Assembly: GCA_964412395.1 (NCBI GenBank)
Contig: CAYPOY010000101.1
Span: forward strand, 1-15,703
DNA from: CAYPOY01 sp964412395
GTDB taxonomy: Bacteria; Chloroflexota; Anaerolineae; B4-G1
Reading direction: 5' to 3'
Length of the DNA stretch: 15,703 nt
Part shown: piece by piece, positions 14,346 through 15,703 of the stretch
Layout of the letters: each line of letters begins with the position of its first letter
Position numbering within the stretch: the first letter of the stretch is position 1
Notes under the pieces: model-generated
Databases searched by the model: none
Told to the model about the DNA's origin: nothing
What the model saw: the letters and a program-made list of their open reading frames with translations, nothing else
Translations under genes and position numbers: made by a program

Positions 14346-15578
14346 TTATCTGCCCCTATGATAGCACAAGATACCTGCCCACGCAACCAGTGTCATTGCC
14401 CCATCAGCAGCCTCTTCCAGAGCCACCCCGCTCAGGTGGGCTATTGTCATCTTGGCGATGCGCCTGGCTTCTCGGTGCCAGTCACGCCTTCTACCGCCAC
14501 CCTCAATCGCCTTGCGCAATTCGTCCTTGAGCGCCGAAAAGCGGCGGTAGGTGGCAAACAAGCCCTGGTAGTAACGCTCGAAATCGGCCTCGTGTCCCTG
14601 CACGCGCCGGACGGCCCGGATTACCTTGCAGAACGCGCCGGCCTCCGCATAGTAGGAGCGATCCCGGCCGCCGATGGCCCGTTCGACCAACCGCTCGTAC
14701 AGTTGCACGGCATTATCCAGCAACAGGTCGGCAGGAAGGGAGCGCGCCACCGGCTCCAGGAGTTCGCCATGCTCGCGAATGAGCTTGGAAGCGTCGCGCA
14801 ATGCCTGCACCAGCGTCTCGTCCCCCGGCTCGCCTCGGGCAATCAGCCCCATGCGCAGCAGGCCGGTGGCGATAGTGAGCGTCAGATCGTCCTCCCGCCA
14901 ACTGCCCGGAACGTCCGGGTTAGAGGCCCACTCGACGGCTTTCTCCCAGTCCCCTTCCAGCAGGTAGGCGTAGCCGAGCAGGCAGGCCTCCGTCAGAACA
15001 ACAACGGGGTAGCCCCGCGGCCAATCCGTTGATAGCACATGTGCCTCCATCTCGGACGCCAGTTGAGGATACAGCGCATCCCAGCGGCCGGTGGCTTGCG
15101 CTGCCTGGCGCAACTTGAGATAGACCGGCGCTGCCCACCGCTGCTTCTGAAACAGCGCTTGCAGCTCGTCGAAAGCCTCGGCGGGCCGGTCCAGATGGAT
15201 CAACGCTTCGCCCTGCACCTCCTGGAGCAGCAGGCGACAGCGGCTCTCGGTCGGCAGCTTCTCCAACCCATCCTCGGCCCAGGCCAGCACCTGCTCCCAG
15301 TTCCCCTGCTCCCAGTAGCGGTTGACCAGATCCTCATACGGCCAGCCCTGCTGCGGGCCGATCTCCCGGCACAGGGCTTCGTAATCAGGCAGAGCGCGGT
15401 AGCGGCGGTAGAACTCGCGCAGCAGTTCGGAGGCGTGGGACAGGCTGTAACCGTAGGGACCCTGGTGAGCGGGCTGACGGGTGCGGACGATGAGGGCCGC
15501 TTCCAGGGCTGCCACCAGCTCCTCGCGGCCCTCCCAGGCGTCCAGCAGGGCATAGCGATTGTGCCCGTAATAGTACAC
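14346..15578 (-). CDS. TPR-like helical-repeat protein, possibly 5'-truncated, with a duplicated tail
   Basis: The 410-residue product is made of helix pairs: LVNRYWEQGNWEQVLAWAEDGL, AEAFDELQALFQK and YAYLLEGDWEKAVEWA are TPR-type. The segment FERYYQGLFATYRRFSALKDEL near residue 335-356 looks like the C-terminal end seen in proteins with SWIM zinc fingers, though no SWIM motif is present here. The last 40 residues (ARRIAKMTIAHLSGVALEEAA and on) match the protein of the gene at 11904-12446 and appear to be a decayed duplicate. The start used is GTG at 15578 with GAGGTC upstream. The frame stays open through a dispersed repeat to the right edge with no other ATG, GTG or TTG, so the gene may be the 3' part of a longer one. 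Function is unknown; a scaffold role is suggested by the fold only. Confidence 0.6.
   Translation of the reverse strand: MYYYGHNRYALLDAWEGREELVAALEAALIVRTRQPAHQGPYGYSLSHASELLREFYRRYRALPDYEALCREIGPQQGWPYEDLVNRYWEQGNWEQVLAWAEDGLEKLPTESRCRLLLQEVQGEALIHLDRPAEAFDELQALFQKQRWAAPVYLKLRQAAQATGRWDALYPQLASEMEAHVLSTDWPRGYPVVVLTEACLLGYAYLLEGDWEKAVEWASNPDVPGSWREDDLTLTIATGLLRMGLIARGEPGDETLVQALRDASKLIREHGELLEPVARSLPADLLLDNAVQLYERLVERAIGGRDRSYYAEAGAFCKVIRAVRRVQGHEADFERYYQGLFATYRRFSALKDELRKAIEGGGRRRDWHREARRIAKMTIAHLSGVALEEAADGAMTLVAWAGILCYHRGR
14358..14386 (-). promoter_or_regulatory. Predicted sigma-70 promoter of the abiE operon
   Basis: On the minus strand TTGCGT (14386-14381), a 17-nt spacer, then TATCAT (14363-14358). 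The -10 is five of six to consensus and is preceded by TGC, giving an extended -10. It predicts a start near 14350 and a leader of about 27 nt before the ATG at 14323. It lies in the 3' end of the upstream gene. It could also drive the genes downstream of abiE, as no terminator follows. Confidence 0.55.
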
Positions 15579-15623
15579 GTCGCTGGAGACCTCAATGGCC
15601 TTCGACGCTGCCCCAGGGTAGCC

Positions 15624-15665
15624 CCCCTTCGACAGGCCTTCGACTTCGCTCAGCCTGTTTTCGAC
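15624..15665. repeat. Dispersed 'cttcgacttcgctcag'-type repeat
   Basis: The stretch 'ccttcgacaggccttcgac' plus 'ttcgctcagcctg' belongs to the same family as the repeat inside the membrane-protein gene. It lies just upstream of the TPR-like gene's GTG and is open in that gene's frame (would read N-R-L-S-E-V-E-G-L-S-K-G). Confidence 0.6.
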
Positions 15666-15669
15666 ACAT

Positions 15670-15703
15670 CTATGCGAAATAGCGATCCCAGCCCGCGGGG
15701 TGG
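15670..15703 (-). CDS. Possible 3' end of an upstream gene
   Basis: On the minus strand the edge reads HPAGWDRYFA followed by TAG at 15672-15670. It is plausible as the end of a gene entering from the right, after which the dispersed repeat begins, but ten residues are too few to be sure. The competing frame is the open extension of the TPR-like gene. Confidence 0.25.
   Translation of the reverse strand, partial: HPAGWDRYFA

Noticed and set aside
14348..14380. Direct repeat GGGCAG/GGGGCAG flanking the abiE -10 as an operator
   Set aside because: Only six bases, 24 bp apart; too weak to call, though AbiEi is known to bind its own promoter.
14324..14386. TTG at 14386 as antitoxin start
   Set aside because: It would overlap the upstream gene and the predicted promoter; the ATG at 14323 has AAAGGA upstream and begins just before the winged helix.

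Overview
The window is GC-rich (roughly 60% by eye) and tightly packed. Two genes lie on the plus strand at the left, and everything from about 2.38 kb to the right edge is on the minus strand. Gene content and dispersed repeats (palindromic 'accgggtttttc' hairpin, C/G-tract palindromes, 'cttcgacaagctcag'-type repeats that can be translated) suggest an uncultivated or filamentous member of the Chloroflexota. That placement is inference; no rRNA or other phylogenetic marker is present.

Left, 1-2345 (plus): a LarC-type nickel-pincer cofactor protein whose N-terminal frame has no normal start, overlapped by 8 bp by a gene with a nucleotidyltransferase fold. A strong hairpin follows and lies between the two converging transcription units. 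Then, 4659-2377 (minus): a 760-residue multipass membrane protein with a spermidine-synthase-like domain in its middle, carrying three different dispersed repeats in frame.

Centre, 11888-4698 (minus): the most interesting part. Four consecutive genes read as one unit: (i) a cytosolic GAF-domain histidine kinase, (ii) a response-regulator receiver fused to a STAND/AAA-type ATPase and winged helix, (iii) a very short Schlafen/AlbA_2-type protein, and (iv) a 1131-residue AAA_35 ATPase + SIR2-like + effector-associated-like + CHAT-protease protein. The CHAT protease has its His/Cys pair and a four-cysteine zinc ribbon. The SIR2-like domain has lost its key residues and is probably a sensor or scaffold. 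A textbook Shine-Dalgarno and ATG inside gene (iv) would separately produce the CHAT half. I read this as a conflict (antiphage or regulated-death) system in which two-component phosphorelay replaces the usual direct sensor. I know of no described system with this layout.

Right, 15578-11904 (minus): two small unrecognised genes upstream of the kinase and in the same direction, an AbiEi/AbiEii toxin-antitoxin pair with its own promoter, and a helical-repeat (TPR-like) protein. The tail of that last protein is a decayed duplicate of part of one of the small genes. AbiE beside the central operon supports a defence-island setting. Spacing is short throughout, so transcription from the AbiE promoter could run through the whole minus-strand block; the kinase-regulator gap of 104 bp is the only sizeable break. 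No tRNA, rRNA, transposase or CRISPR array was seen, and no gene-free stretch exceeds 300 bases.
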